From assembly GCA_964036155.1 (NCBI GenBank), contig OZ038423.1, positions 60,837,249-60,901,248 of the forward strand: 64,000 bases of DNA, read 5' to 3'. The DNA comes from Diploscapter coronatus (Eukaryota > Nematoda > Chromadorea > Rhabditida > Rhabditidae). The position numbers were made by a program, and so were the translations under genes. The notes below the pieces were generated by a model that made no database searches, was not told the DNA's origin, and saw nothing but the letters and a program-made list of their open reading frames with translations. This document shows, piece after piece, positions 38,601-51,800 of the stretch. Numbering within the stretch: the stretch's first letter is position 1; every line of letters starts with the position of its first letter.

Positions 38601-39660
38601 TTATTTACTTCAGTCGAGTTTTTCTCACCATTTCATGTCGCGAATTTTAGGTTTTGCTGAGAGTTATGAGTTGTGTTTAGGTGCGTTTAGTCCCAATATC
38701 TCGCAGCTCCACTAAACGTTCGACTTTTCACTTTGCATTTTAGATTTGATCTTTTATTCTAAATCTCCAAAATACTTTTCATTTGATATTTCTCAAGATC
38801 TCAAAAAAATTCTATTTTTAAGGTTTTTTCTTCGAATTTCAAAATATCTTACTTTATCCTCTAATTCAGCCTGAAAGTGGGTGGCTAGCACTGAGGGATT
38901 TTGTCGAATGAGAATTTTTTCATCTCTAGCCACGTTTCCGAATCGCTTTTAGGGGAGAGGGTTGGGGACAACTTTTCCCCTTTTGTGTCTTTCGCCTCTC
39001 TTCATCAACCTTTCTCTCAACTAGACGATAGCCTTTCTTCGCATTCGCTTGAATTTCTTTTATTCTATTGGCATTTTCGGGTTCGTGTGTCGATCTAAGA
39101 ATTTAACAAGCGCGATTTTCGCGAGGGAATTAGAGATCTTCCAAAATAGCGCGGGAAAATCAGAAACTTAGAGAAATTTAGGAAATAGTATGCGAAAATC
39201 GGAGAAGGGGAGGACAGAAATACAGGATCAAGGGTAATCTCTAATCTAGCGACACTATGGATAACACGAAAACAATGCAACTTTCCAAATTTTACGAGAA
39301 ATGAATGTTTGTCTATCTAAATTCTTTTTCTTGCTATTTTTATCTGATAAGTTTGAAATTTTCAGGATATTTCATGAAAATTATCACTTCCGATCTTTTT
39401 TATCAAGTTCGATTTCATTTTATCGCTTTCCCGAATAGCTGCGATTCTATTTATTCGCCTATCTGTCAGTGTGAAATAAGTGAAACATAAAGAAGTACAT
39501 TCTCATCTTCACCCCACAAATCCGCATTTATCAGCTTCCCCACCCCGACCGACTACCACCGTTCATATCGTCTCGCTAATTCGAAATTGATTCGTGAAGA
39601 TCTTGATTTCCTCGGGAAGTTAATTAAATTCGACATTTTCAGGCTGATTTTATCCGCAGT
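26620..39660. other. 13-kb region with no recognisable gene, pyrimidine-rich on plus strand
   Basis: No coding exon is supported here. Long parts (26900-27680, 31550-34550, 35700-36500, 37200-37640, 38750-39060) are strongly T/C-biased on the plus strand, with recurrent TTTCTCT and ACTATTT words and a (CT)n run at about 37622-37643. Several open frames of 80-130 codons exist but read as Phe/Ser/Leu-rich translations of the pyrimidine tracts. In Caenorhabditis, T-rich strands often mark introns, so a plus-strand primary transcript reaching the EGF gene is conceivable. Short GC-richer islands at 28170-28250, 28975-29040 and 29640-29780 are possible regulatory elements or unrecognised exons. Confidence 0.5.
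37622..37643. repeat. (CT)n simple repeat
   Basis: An uninterrupted run of about ten CT dinucleotides on the plus strand inside the pyrimidine-rich desert. Confidence 0.9.
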
Positions 39661-39665
39661 ATAAA

Positions 39666-42600
39666 ATGAAATCTCTATTAATATTACTGCCTCTCGCAAC
39701 CTTTGGGGAGCGACCAAAAATCAAGGATTCTGATGGAAATTTACTCGTTAAATTTGAGTAAGTCGGAATTTTGAATCTCTTCTATTGTTTGAATCAAAAA
39801 CGATTATCACTAATGTTGCGTGGCAGCTTCATTACATGTGAGTGAGACGATACATGTTTTTCAAAACCCCCCAAAAACATCAATCAAGTCCTTCTTTTCA
39901 AGAAAGTCCATAAGGAGGCGTTTTGCTAATTTTTTTCCTGTCGACTATCAAATCCATCGAATCTCTGTCTAATAATTTTTACTAGCATTCGGACACGGAC
40001 ACGAATGTCTGACTCAAAATGTTATCATCGAAATGCATCATAAAGCTAGTTTCTGCTTTAGTCTATAATCTTTTGCCAATCAAACGTTTAGGGAAGAATT
40101 ATATCCCTTCCAAATTAGCCATAATCGCGGCATCAAGTCGTAAAAGGACATAAGGAAGTTTATCAGTGGCGATTTCGTGGAAAAAAATCAATCGGGGATT
40201 ATCTTTCATGGAGATTTCATTCTGGGGGCGTTTCATAAACAAATAGGGTAAAAATATGAATGTTGGGACCTTTCAAAAAGTAGACAAAAATTTGACGGAC
40301 CCAATTAGATCAATTTATCCTTTACCTATAAAAAATTGTTTTAAAAATCTTCTCACATTTTTGACTTGTTTATCATTTTTCCTTCAAAGTAAACCTCAAA
40401 AGAATTGATCTCATCATCAATTCACTCTCTCCATTCGCGCCGTTTTCGGAAAAATGCCTCAAGCAGCAGACTGAACCTCTTCGTTTCTCTTCCCGCGTTC
40501 ATTTCCACATTCGTCTCTCTGCCGAATTCTTCCCCGAAAGAAGCAATAGAAGCAATCGATCCTGCCTCCTCGAGGGACGCGTTCAGTTGACACTAAAAAA
40601 ATGAAAGGAGACTCCATTTTTTCTTCTAGGAATTCTGAATGCCGGTGGTGTTCCCATGAAAACAAAAACAAAAATAAAGGCCGGAAAGATTAAATGAATG
40701 GAGCTTCATCTCTTTCAATGAGAAAATTGTGCAATATAAATGCTAGTTTCATTAAAAGTTATGGGAAAATTTCTACTCTTCAAGATGATATGACCAAAAT
40801 TTGAATGAGAATATTCTGAATTTTATTTTCATTTTTCAGGGACATCCCCATCGGTTCATGTGGTAGCGATTCGTATTTCGGACTAGGCATTATGAATGGC
40901 ACGCTGGAAAATTGCGAGAAGTTCAACAAAGAAGAGAAGGACCCAGAGTATGAGGAGTTCAGGTGCAGGTCATTACGAGGTGATTTTCTATTTCTTAAAA
41001 TTTAGCAAAGTTTTCTGAAAGTAACACTTTGTTTATTATGTTTTGATCAATCCATTTCCTCAATTTTCGCTTCTAAACTTGTCATCTCACTAGTCATTTC
41101 GCTATTTTCCTCTTGTAAAGACTTCCTCTCTCTGAATAGTCATCTAAAGGATGGCCCGTCAAGAGTCACTCTCTTCACATAGACAATGTCAAGAGCTCGA
41201 CAAAAGCATATTTGGCGTATTTTCTCTCGTTATATGGCGTAATTTTACATGGCGACCGGGCAGTCGCGCAAACCAATTTTGATCGTGAATCACAAACGCC
41301 GAGTTTCGTAATAAAATTGATGATTAATTTGGGGACAGTTATGAAAAAATTCAACTCTGTATATAGTACGAAAATCGATACAGAAAGTTTTGTGCAAACG
41401 ACTTTCAGAGTTAAAAGAGCATAACTTCTCGAAAATACTGAATTTTATCTTCTTCGAGATATCGGAAGTTTCAGTAAACGGCGAAGTTCGAGACGGAGTC
41501 TGCCAATGTAAACCAAACTGGAAAGGTCCCATCTGCAACGAATACCACGGATGTGAGGAAGGTCAATCACTTTACGGGAGTGTGTAAGTCATTTTTAACA
41601 TCCATTTGTGATGTCTTGAAGCCAGCAACTCACTAAATAATCATCAAGAAACGAGGCTTACAAATGAGATTGTATAAAATTAGCTATTTCAGATGCACAA
41701 ACAACGTGTGCCAGCACGGTGGGTCTCTAGCAGTCGGCAAGAAGCTGATCGAATGCATCTGTCCGGTAAATTTCAAGTTTTATTAGAGTTCAAATTTGTA
41801 TTTCAGGTGCCCTGGGACGGCCGAAATTGCGAGAGGTTGGCATGTTGGAGGAAAACTGATCATGGTATTTTTCATTTTTTTCTTAACTTCTAAGGATTTT
41901 AAAAAAATTCCAGGAGCCGAAAAGCGGTTCCGGAACGCGGGCGACAAGTGCGTATGCTCGAATTACTACAAGGGCGAGAGTTGCGACGAGATTATTTCGT
42001 GTCTGAACGGAGGCACACTCGATGGATCGCGGTGCAAATGCCCAGGTACAATATTCATAAAATAAATGTTAACACTTGGGCTAAAAATTAAAAATCAATT
42101 AAGATTTCGGACCTAAAATTAAAGCTAATTCTAGTTAAAAACAGCTGTATGCAAATCATTATTACAGATAACTTCGGTGGGGAAATTTGCGAGAAAAAAT
42201 GCCCGAAGGGAATGGTCACGTAAGTTGTTTTCTTCCAACCTTTAAAATAATAAAATTCACGCGTCTTCAATCAAAATTAACTAGACATTATGTGATAAAA
42301 TTTAGTTTCATTTTGAAGCATATTTAGGAAAATTTGACTAAAATTTTTTTTATAAATTTCAGCTTAACACATCCCCTTTATAATTTCTTTCGAATTTTTA
42401 TTTTCTAAATCGAGAATCACTTTGTTTACGAATGAAAATCCGCGTGTTCGCCGACTCATTCACGAGTGTATTGCATCGGAAAATTTATGGCTTGATGACC
42501 TATCCTAGAGAGCGAGTAGGTTAACAGCGGATTTGTGATATCCCTACATATCATAAATATCACTGAAGAGATAAGGCTGTATTCAAAATGTAAATGTAAA

Positions 42601-43219
42601 CACCTTACATGATGAATCCAGGGAATACTCTAGTTTCCCAAAAGTTCATCAAAAATTTCCGATTTTGATTACTTAGCGCTTCAAAAACATCGAAAATGTC
42701 ATGATTCCATTCATTATTGCGAATTTTTCTAACAACTGCGTCAAAATCAGCAATTTTAATCTTTGCGCTATCAGAAAGTTGAAAATTCGATGGTCATGGA
42801 TTTGATATATCCCCTTTAGTCTCTCAACACTTGCCAGGATAATCCTCGGTGATAAGCAAGTTTTTGAGATAAACTAGGGATAAACGGACAAACGAGTAAA
42901 TAAGATTCGTCGCGTTAATCTTATCCTAACGCGCATGCTTGACAGATTTACGTAAATTATAGCGCGTGTTGAATAGAATGTTGTTGAAAATTTCATATTA
43001 TTGAGCTTTCCTGCGGAATTTTCAGCAAATATAATTAGATTTGACGTGATTTATCGAAAGGTAAGTGTAAAATCGTGCAGAACTTATCAAGACAGTAAAC
43101 AAATGATAAGCATGATGATAAATGGCTTGTTAATATTCCTTTTTAGATGTTCGACTTGCTCGCTACAAGTGTTCGGTTCAATTTTGGTGACTCTGATGTA
43201 CTTCTTGTTCTCACGATAA
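39666..43219 (+). CDS. small secreted EGF-repeat protein with hydrophobic C-terminus
   Basis: Eight exons (39666-39757, 40840-40979, 41475-41583, 41693-41765, 41807-41864, 41914-42045, 42168-42219, 43147-43219) join in phase to 242 residues. A signal peptide (MKSLLILLPLATFG) is followed by about 70 unassigned residues with a few Cys, then three to four EGF-like units: CQCKPNWKGPIC, CTNNVCQHGG to CPVPWDGRNC, KCVCSNYYKGESC, and CLNGGTLDGSRCKCP to GGEIC. The last exon is hydrophobic (FGSILVTLMYFLFSR) right to the stop, as in a GPI-anchor signal or tail anchor. AATAAA lies 60 bp after the stop. The 926-bp last intron could hide another exon. The protein probably acts on the cell surface; no known ortholog was recognised. 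Confidence 0.8.
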
Positions 43220-45581
43220 CATCTAAATAGTGACAATGTTGAAGTAAGACAAAGTGGAAAAGTACTGACAAATTATAATAAAATAGTGGTAGACAAGTGA
43301 AATCAGTACTTCCAAGTCTTACCGTAGTTGACTCAGTTATTTTGTGTGCAATTTCGCTGTTTCCTAGATCTCAATTCACGCTTTTCAAGGAAATTTTTTG
43401 GCTATTTTATGACGACTTTTCAATTGGACACTTTCGATGAACCGATGAAAAATCGTATTTTGAATACATTTATTTAGCTGAATTTAGCGATATTTTTCGT
43501 AAGTATTTTCCTATTGATGTTTCTAGACATATGCCAAGTTTTTTGATTGATGCTTTATGTTATTTCCTTCTGATTTATACACGCTCATATTTTAACGACA
43601 TTTTTCAATAGAATTTTCTGCAGATATCGTTTAGGTTGTAAGTTTACTGACGTTTTTAGAAGTTTGAATGATTGTGCAAAATCATACCGATATTGGGTTT
43701 CGAATTTTTACACGTTTAGAGATTTTCTTTTTGAGTAGCTAAGTCGATGTTTTGCTTTAGTACTAACATTTTTCTATACGAAATATTTTTCATTCATTTT
43801 TATTTTTGTTTAGCTTTATAGTAATTATTGGCTAATTCTTGTTTAGAAATTAAAACTATTTGACGAATGGTTGACTCTTTTTCCCTATTTTTATGTCAAA
43901 AATTTTCACGAGATACTTTCAGTTGTTTTCCCCGAATACTGCCCGATTAAACATTTGATAGCAAATCCGATTTTTCTCGGATTTTCGCTAATTTTTCCTT
44001 TTCACGATGATTTTAGTTCTCTAATTTCAAATCGCTTCACTCTTGCATTCAACTTTCAGCATATTATTTTGCCTAAAGTTTGCTGCGTCCAAACATTTCG
44101 TAGGATCTATTCGATTTTCCCCTTCTTATTTATGTTATTTTTCGATTTTTGGAAATTGTTTAGTAAAGAATTTTTATTTTATTATGAAGATAATAAATGT
44201 CTGCTATTGCCAATAACCGCTTATTTGAGATAAAATAAGGCGACGAAAATTTGATTATGAAAGTTAGCACGTTGTTTCTGCAAGCGAGTAGACAATATTT
44301 CATCGATTCGAGTATTGCCTTTGATGACTATTTGATATTACGCAATGCACATTTTGCATATTCGAATTTGTGCACAGCTGATTTTGTCTCAAGTGATCAG
44401 TCATCAACAATGTAAAAGTTTTTAATTTTTGCCGATGTATCATACTTTCTAAATTGCTGTAAAAGCTTCATCGATCATACATTATCACCAGATTTAAAAA
44501 AAAAATTATTTAAATCCGTACTTTACATTATTTTTAATGGACAAAGGATCAGTAATTCACACCTCAAAATATAGAAGTAAAGTTAATCTTGGGTATCAAA
44601 GATGCAAAATCTGCTTGGTTCGGAATGTAGTGAGATCCTTAAACTTTGAGACCTTCGTGGTATTTCGTAATTCCAATAAACAGCGTCATTCTAGATGCAT
44701 GATCCGGACAAATCATGGGATGAGCAAAGGATATACCACGAATTTTTTCGAATTCCTCGGTAACTTCAAGAAAATTCTCGCTTTGTCTACGGAGCTCTAG
44801 ATTTGACTGATCAAACAGTCTGGTCTACGAATTTTCAAATTCTAATTCCAAAACCAAGTTTGGTGAAAAATTCTCATGCTGATTCCGAAATTTAGATTTC
44901 TCTTCACTCTAACACCAGACCAACACGAAGATCACATATAAAATTACTATTTATCTGTCGTTTTAACTCGATGACGTAACTTTTTTACGTAGTTATTTTG
45001 ATCTCTCTCAACAAGTGCAGGACGTCTGTAGTTTTTCTTCGAGTTTATGCCAACTGCAAAGTCCCCGCTAATAAATTCTAATTAGTTCATCGAATTACTA
45101 TTCCCTAGAGTTTTTTTTCCTAGAAATGATCATTACGCTTCACTCACCTATAAAACGGAAATAAGGCGGAATAATTTCACTGCGAATAAAGTTTTATCTA
45201 ATTTTTTGCCGTTGTATATAGCAGTCTGAGGAAATTGCTTTATATCTCTTACCAATCTCTCTTAATACTTAATCCGCTAAATCTGCATACTTTTTATCTT
45301 TATCTTATCGGCTACGATATCATATATTCTCTCTCTCTCTATCTGCAGAACCCTTATCAGTAGAGGGCTTTCTGCTCCATCAGAGCACGCAGCGTGCTCT
45401 ATTTTTTTCTCGAAAATGTATTCAACTATTATCATTCTTTTATCATTTATCATGTTGTTTCGTTAACATCGCGGCTGAGCTTCCTTGTTCTGCATTACGA
45501 AGTTCTTTTTCCTTGCACATTATCTTATCACGCTTAATTCAAACTCTTTCAGAGTTCAGGATTCTCAACCTTCAACAAAAT
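43220..45581. other. intergenic, EGF gene to GPCR
   Basis: An AATAAA at about 43279-43284 ends the EGF transcript. The rest is AT-rich without supported exons. Near 45386-45408 a short perfect hairpin (AGAGCACGC then GCGTGCTCT) lies about 180 bp before the GPCR start, in a T/C-rich stretch. An 87-codon open frame at 44537-44800 has no splice context and is not called. Confidence 0.4.
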
Positions 45582-48342
45582 ATGGAACAAGCTATAAATT
45601 CCTATAGCCTATGGGCTCCAGATTCTCAACCTCGAGAGCAAGAAGCTGTGATCGTGGCCTTATTCGGAGCGATCACTACAGTTGGGTTGAGCCTCAACAT
45701 CTTCGTGATCTACAAAATGTCGAAACTGGCTAAAGGTGATCGAGATCAGGTAACTACCCTAGTTATTTTTATACTTATCCAATTATCTCCAGTTCATAAA
45801 CGGCACCGGAGTTTATCTTCTCGTGATGGCTCTTTGCGACATCGTTTCACTCGTGTTCAGCTTCTTTCAACTCCTTCTGTCCACATTTCAAGCCGATCTA
45901 TCTCCAGTATTCCTTGAAATTAGCTGCAGGGTAATTAACTGATTAATTATTGTAATAGCTAAAATAATTATCTTTAGTTCACTCAATTTGTCTCTCGTTG
46001 CTCCTACACTCAATCGATGTTCTGTTGGCTGTTCATGTCTGGATTACGATATTTCGCCGCGATGCATCCACTGAAATACTCGACTGTTTGGAGGTAATTG
46101 GTTAATTGTCTCAAGTTTAGCCTTAATTACCCAATTTAGATCCCCTTCTAATGCGCTTGGCTGCATAATGACTATCTCTATCATTCTCCATCTTCACGTC
46201 TTCACCTCGACTTCTCACAACCAAACCGGATGTGTGATGCTCGTTGAGGTAAAATTCGACGAAAATTTGTTCTGACCTTCGATGAAAAACGAATTTTAGC
46301 CAGTGTCATCGCTCTACTCCATGGCCGATGTCATGCTGTCGTTTGTTCTACCGTCACTTCTGATTTTGCTAATGGACATTAGAGTTCTCTGTTGCCGCTC
46401 ACATCGACGATCCTCCGATCCTCTGCTCCAAGTCGTCTTTCACAAACTCGACGAAGATACCGAGAAGGTAAAATTTTACGAGTTTGGAAATAGCACAGAT
46501 CTAAAATTGGATAGGGAAATTGTATGATAAGTTTGCACTGAGAAACTCAAATTGTCAGTAATCTTTCATTATCATCTTTGGCACAAATCATCATATAACG
46601 CCTACAGCCCTCTTACTCAACCTTAGAAGTCGGCAACACTATCTCCAGCCATTTCTCATCAAACTGACCTATCGCGCTTCAAGTGATGATTTTCCGCGCC
46701 AATAGATGTTTCATTTTCAGTGATAATGTCTAGTTCGCTTTCGAGGAAATTAACTAGTTCTTGTCTAATTTTCGAAATCCTATAATCTACCTGAGAAGCG
46801 CAAAAACCCCGTAGTTTTTGTCTAGTTTAAAACGAGAAGCCAGAATTATGCCCGATTTTTCAATTATTCTTGGCATTGTCGAATTAGGACATAATACAAT
46901 TCTTTATCCTATCAGACGTCTCTGCTCGTACTATGAAAAGCAGAGGATTTGCGACATTTAAATTTATCCCAAAATCAAGCTTTGTTTTTATTTGTCCAAA
47001 GACAAAGACGAACGTTGTCTCTGGGCAACATGAAATACGCAAGTGAGAACGGATCAACGCGAAGTGTTAGGCTTAATTCCTTTTCTCTAATCTCTCAAAA
47101 TCCTCCGTCCTTTCTCGGGATTAGCTTTGTTCTCCTGCGAAAATCCGCACCTTTCACGCATTTCGACCGCTTCCATAAATCCCCTCCACCTCAATTATCA
47201 ACAACCCTCTATGGAAATGATGCATCAGTACGAATTCTTGTTGATTATGATCATTCCAATCGAAAGCACGCGCAATTGTGATCTCATAATATAAACTCCC
47301 AAGACGCAATTTCACGAACTACACAAATAATTTCCGACTTTTTCTGTGAAGAAATCATAACAAGCTGAGTCAAACGGTCGTGATCTCTGGTGCAAACGAT
47401 AATAGGCCGTTAGACTAATTAAAGCGCTTATCAGAACTAGTAAATACGCGCTAGTTGGGCACCCACAACTAACTTATGAGTTCCCAAAGTTACAAGTTGA
47501 AAAGAAGCACAACAGTAACAAGCGAGGGTGGGACAGATTTCTGACTCTAAACTTTGATATCAAAATAATACGAACTAAAATTCCTGCAGCAAAATCTGAT
47601 GGTACAATTTTCAGCGTCGCGTCTCTAACATGCGTCGATTCATGCTGACAACTTTGGTGTCACTTCTATTGTCTCTACCAGATAACGCACTCCGCTCCTG
47701 GCACATCCTTCTACCAGCAGCAGCACAACCTCAGCTCTCCGCTCCATTCTTCCACGCGATCAAGGCTCTCTACATCGCCAAGGTAAGTATCGATATTTTT
47801 AATAGATTGAAAATGCCATAACTTGGATAGTAACTTGTAAAATATAAAATAGTAATTCCTCATCTTCCCACCAACCTACACACTATTTCTTCGAATTGTG
47901 TGATATATCCGAATATCAAGTCTATTAACTTAATCCCTCTCCGGATGGATTAACCCCCGTTTTGGGCATATGAGTAACGCTCATGCATCGAAATTATAAC
48001 GAATCACTTGATGAGTTCTTCGAATTAGATTTTTTCGAAGTCCCTTCATCATTCTAGAACTAAAATCATGAAAAATTTCATTTTTGAAAGCAATGATAAG
48101 AATTTCAGTTCTCCTTCAACGCGTTCTACTTGACTTCATTCGTGTTCGACCGAAACGTGCTCTCGAAAACCTCGTCGTCTCGACAACTCTCCCTATCGCT
48201 TCACCGACTCGAGAACAACCCGTCTATAATTCCAAGGGAACGATCGAACACCGTTGCCTGCAGACCAACGTCTCCGTTCCAAGTACTCACCAGAAACTCG
48301 TCCTGCACTTGTCTCGATGAAAAGTTGCAGAAATGGGTGTAA
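45582..48342 (+). CDS. rhodopsin-like orphan GPCR
   Basis: Seven exons (45582-45749, 45793-45930, 45978-46093, 46140-46248, 46300-46467, 47615-47782, 48109-48342) join in phase to 366 residues. TM1 has GLSLNIFVIY, TM2 the conserved Asp in LLVMALCDIVSL, and the TM3 start has SCRF, the usual disulphide Cys. The TM3 end reads SGLRYFAAMHPLKYS, so DRY is replaced by LRY while the following MHPL loop is typical. TM5 is VMLSFVLPSLLILLM, TM6 contains SLPDNALRSW, and TM7 ends FNAFYLTSF in place of NPxxY. The tail is Ser-rich with paired Cys. It looks like a nematode peptide-type receptor; ligand unknown. ACTCTTTCAG at 45542-45551 is a likely SL1 acceptor. The fifth intron (46468-47614) is unusually long. 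Confidence 0.85.
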
Positions 48343-48681
48343 TCTCAGAGAATTGGAAACTTGACTTCTAATTTCAATCAATATCAATTTTTAGTCCAAC
48401 TCATTTTTATTGTTTTGCAAAGTTTCCGAGCAAATTTCCCATTTCTGCTTTGCAATTCCAATATTCACTTACTTTTATGAACCAATTTCCTTGATGTAAG
48501 CAAAAATTGCTTTTCTGTACCTATTCTTGTTCTTGACACTTTGACACTTTATGAACTAATTACCAAGATTTCTAATACGGGTTATGCTAGAAACTAGACT
48601 TTTTCTGTCAGGATTTTTACCCTCCCTAATAATTTTGCGAGGTATCTTTCATGCTTTACGTGTGAGTTTGTACATTGTAAA

Positions 48682-48705
48682 TTTATTCTGAATTTTAAAA
48701 ATAAA
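48682..48705. terminator. back-to-back poly(A) signals of convergent genes
   Basis: AATAAA on the plus strand (48700-48705) suits the GPCR gene ending at 48342; AATAAA on the minus strand (48682-48687) suits the EOGT gene ending at 48832. The two 3' UTRs should meet or overlap by a few tens of bases. Cleavage sites are inferred. Confidence 0.5.
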
Positions 48706-48831
48706 TAAGTTCATAAATTAACACTTGAGCATTTTGTGTACCAGTTCGAAATTTGAGTGAAAAGGCAAGTTCTTCAGATCACAAAGTATAGATTCAAAAT
48801 CTCAATACAAATTTCTCGAACCTTTAGAATC

Positions 48832-51800
48832 TCAAAGTTCAGGATTTCCATCGTTGTTTTGCTTGCTTCTGAGATCGCGTTTCTTCCTTCTTAATTCCTC
48901 GACATACTTGGGGTGTCGTTTCACATAGTCGATCATCTAAAATCATATTTGGATTTTTAAAATCCTTAGTTAGTGCATAAAATTCGGTGCAAAATGAAAA
49001 TATCTGGGAAAAAATCAAGCTGAACAAAAGAAACCACTAATTTTTAGGATCTTCAGTGCATCAGAAACATTCTACTACTTCTACAAAATGTCACAAATCC
49101 AGAAATAGCAGGGATTTCATAATCGGATCATGCATAAGTCCAAAATTGACTCTACCAAATCCTTGCACAATACTATTACGACAGAGTTGTGCCTTGGTGT
49201 GCCGCCTAGTACCCAAGTATCCATGCTCAACATATTCACATGCGCATGAAAGGCTTATCCTTTGCCCATTCAAATTATGGAAACCATACAAAGGTGTTTT
49301 CGATTTCATATATCTAACCCCAAGAGCACTTTTCTCTTTTGAGATTAAGATACCGAAGAATTTAAAAGATCTCTATGTTTATCGCACATGAAGAATGTGA
49401 TCTTGGGACGTAGATGGTTCGAATACGTGATATGTTTGCGAAAATTCTGAATGATCATTTTTCTGGTGATTATTTTGAAAATGTCAAATTTTCGTAGAAA
49501 AAACGGCAAAATAACAAAATTTAATGGCTGAACGTCCATTTTAAACCCGAATGAGTGTAATTTATTAAAAATCTGGCACCATAGATTAGTTTTACCCAGC
49601 GGATGGGGGATCTGAGTTGGATTAAAGTCAAGAACGTTCTTCTATTGTTGTAAAAATTTGCTGCTTTTGTAAGGTATATTTTTACGTCAGAAATTTTTCG
49701 CCGACTAGACTTGTTTATGGTCTACGTGCCAATTTTTAGGTAAAAATGTATAGAAAAATGATCGAAATTTAGAATAAAATCTTATCACGCGATAAAATTT
49801 ATATTTAGAAGCAGAAAGATTTACCATTTCTCTTCACTTTCTACGCTGAAAGAACCGAATTAATTTTTTAGCCAAATAAGATTTAGTTTTTATTTTGCTA
49901 TTCTATCTCTCAACAACGTTCAGTTTATCCAATAAGATTTGAAATGCCATGCCAGTGAGATCATAAAAGGCTTATCTTTTCCCTGCAATACATATGTACT
50001 TACAAAAATCCTTACATTTGCACATTTAGATTAACGCGCGCAAGAATGTAATATAGCTAAAAGGCAAGAAGTCAATCAGTTTCCGTGAATAATAATACAG
50101 AAAAATCGTGCAAACTATTGTACAAAGAAACCGAAAATCGACTGTGCAAGTATTTACAATTAATGTGGTGCAGCATTTGAACAATTTTAAATAAAGCTAA
50201 ACTTACGTCCTTAACGATTTTGCCGAATAATTTAGGATCGAAAGAGTAATTAGTGAATTTTCGGTGCGGTTTTCCAGATTGCGGATGGATACCCTCACTT
50301 TCGGGGAATACCAAGTGAATCTAAAATTATCTTAATTTCGAATTTGGTCATTTTAATACCCTTTATTTGTTTGGTTTTTTAAAATATATTTTGGTTGTGT
50401 TATGTTTCAGGTTCAATAAATAAGTTTTTAGATTTCAGCCCTGATGTCAGGATGTAGGAGTTTAAAAAAATTGCCAATTCTCATCCATTCAATTTACAAT
50501 GCTCCATATCATATTGTTTGAAACATGGATAATAGAACTCTCGAAGTGCGAATCCTTTATCAGCATGTTCTTGGAGCTTTTCATTCTATGAAAGTCCAGC
50601 AAGATTAATATCTCTAGACCGGAAATTGGGTTCATTCATAAATATTCAAATTGCCTCCACCCGTTTCCGGGATTTTTCGGATTCAAAGAAAAAAACGATT
50701 TAAAAAATTTTCTAGTTTGTTAATTTGACTCGTGATTAAATTTTCTTATGAAAGAGCGCATTTGAGTTAGCATCTCCAAAATATTTACAGGGGGTAGCAA
50801 GAATAATCAAGCGTCGAACACATAGCAGTATTTAATAGGAGAACTTTTCAGCGATTTGTAAATTCTTCGATTTTTTTAGCAAAAATTGAAAACTAACCTT
50901 ATCCTTAGGCCAGGTCCAGTATTTGACGTTCCGAAGTCGAGCTAGATCGAGATAGCACAGCTCGTCGTCGCAGTTGTAGCTGAAAAGTATTGAATTCAAA
51001 ATGTTGATTTCGCTTATTTTCAATCAATTCTTTCTTTTGCATAAGTTGCAAAAGTCCTATTTTAGAAACAAACAAAAAACAATATCTCTGACTTTGTTCG
51101 GCGGCACAAATTGATGAACTATGGACTATCAAAAATATCTCAAGATTAAAATCCCAAAATACTCTCAAGTTCTAGCCGGTAATTGTCTAGTTAACATTGC
51201 CTTGCTTTAGCTCATTACATCATAAATCTCCCCTTCTCAACCACCGCATTTCGCTAATCTCCATTGATTTTTTAATCCATATTCATTTTTATCCCCGAGA
51301 ATAAGAACGCGCTAATTTATAATAGAAAGAATTAATTTGGTATTTCGCGCTATTCCTGCAGAAATCTTTCGAAGAATGCTATTATTCTAGAACAATGCCT
51401 GTCTACGAGAAAATTGTAGGATTTTCTTTGGAAGAAAGGACTTGGTATATTCCATTTTCGTGAAAAAATGCACGTGACTAGTTATCAGAACTACGTAATA
51501 AAAAGATAAAGAGTATCATCATAGAATTTTTAGATAAGGAGCCAAGAAAATTAAATTTGATTTTAAAAAATGATATAAAGACTATGCTTACTGTCAATCT
51601 GACTCAGTTTGAAAAAACCCTTTGTAAATATAAAGCGAAGTTTGCTAATGAGTAAGATTTGCAGTAAACTGAACTTGGATTTTTTGAGAAAAATTACAAC
51701 TAAATTTGAAAAATTAGCTTACATCTCAAAAACCGCTGCCCAATTCGGTAGAAACAGCATGTGGGTTAGCCCTGATCCATGCATTCCGATGAAAATGTCG

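Noticed and set aside
44537..44800. 87-codon plus-strand frame upstream of the GPCR
   Set aside because: It has no splice-site context and AT-rich third positions like non-coding DNA; a short inverted repeat in it suggests repeat origin.
49056..49391. 111-codon plus-strand frame in an EOGT intron
   Set aside because: It has no start or splice context. One nested gene is already supported elsewhere, but this one shows no coding character.
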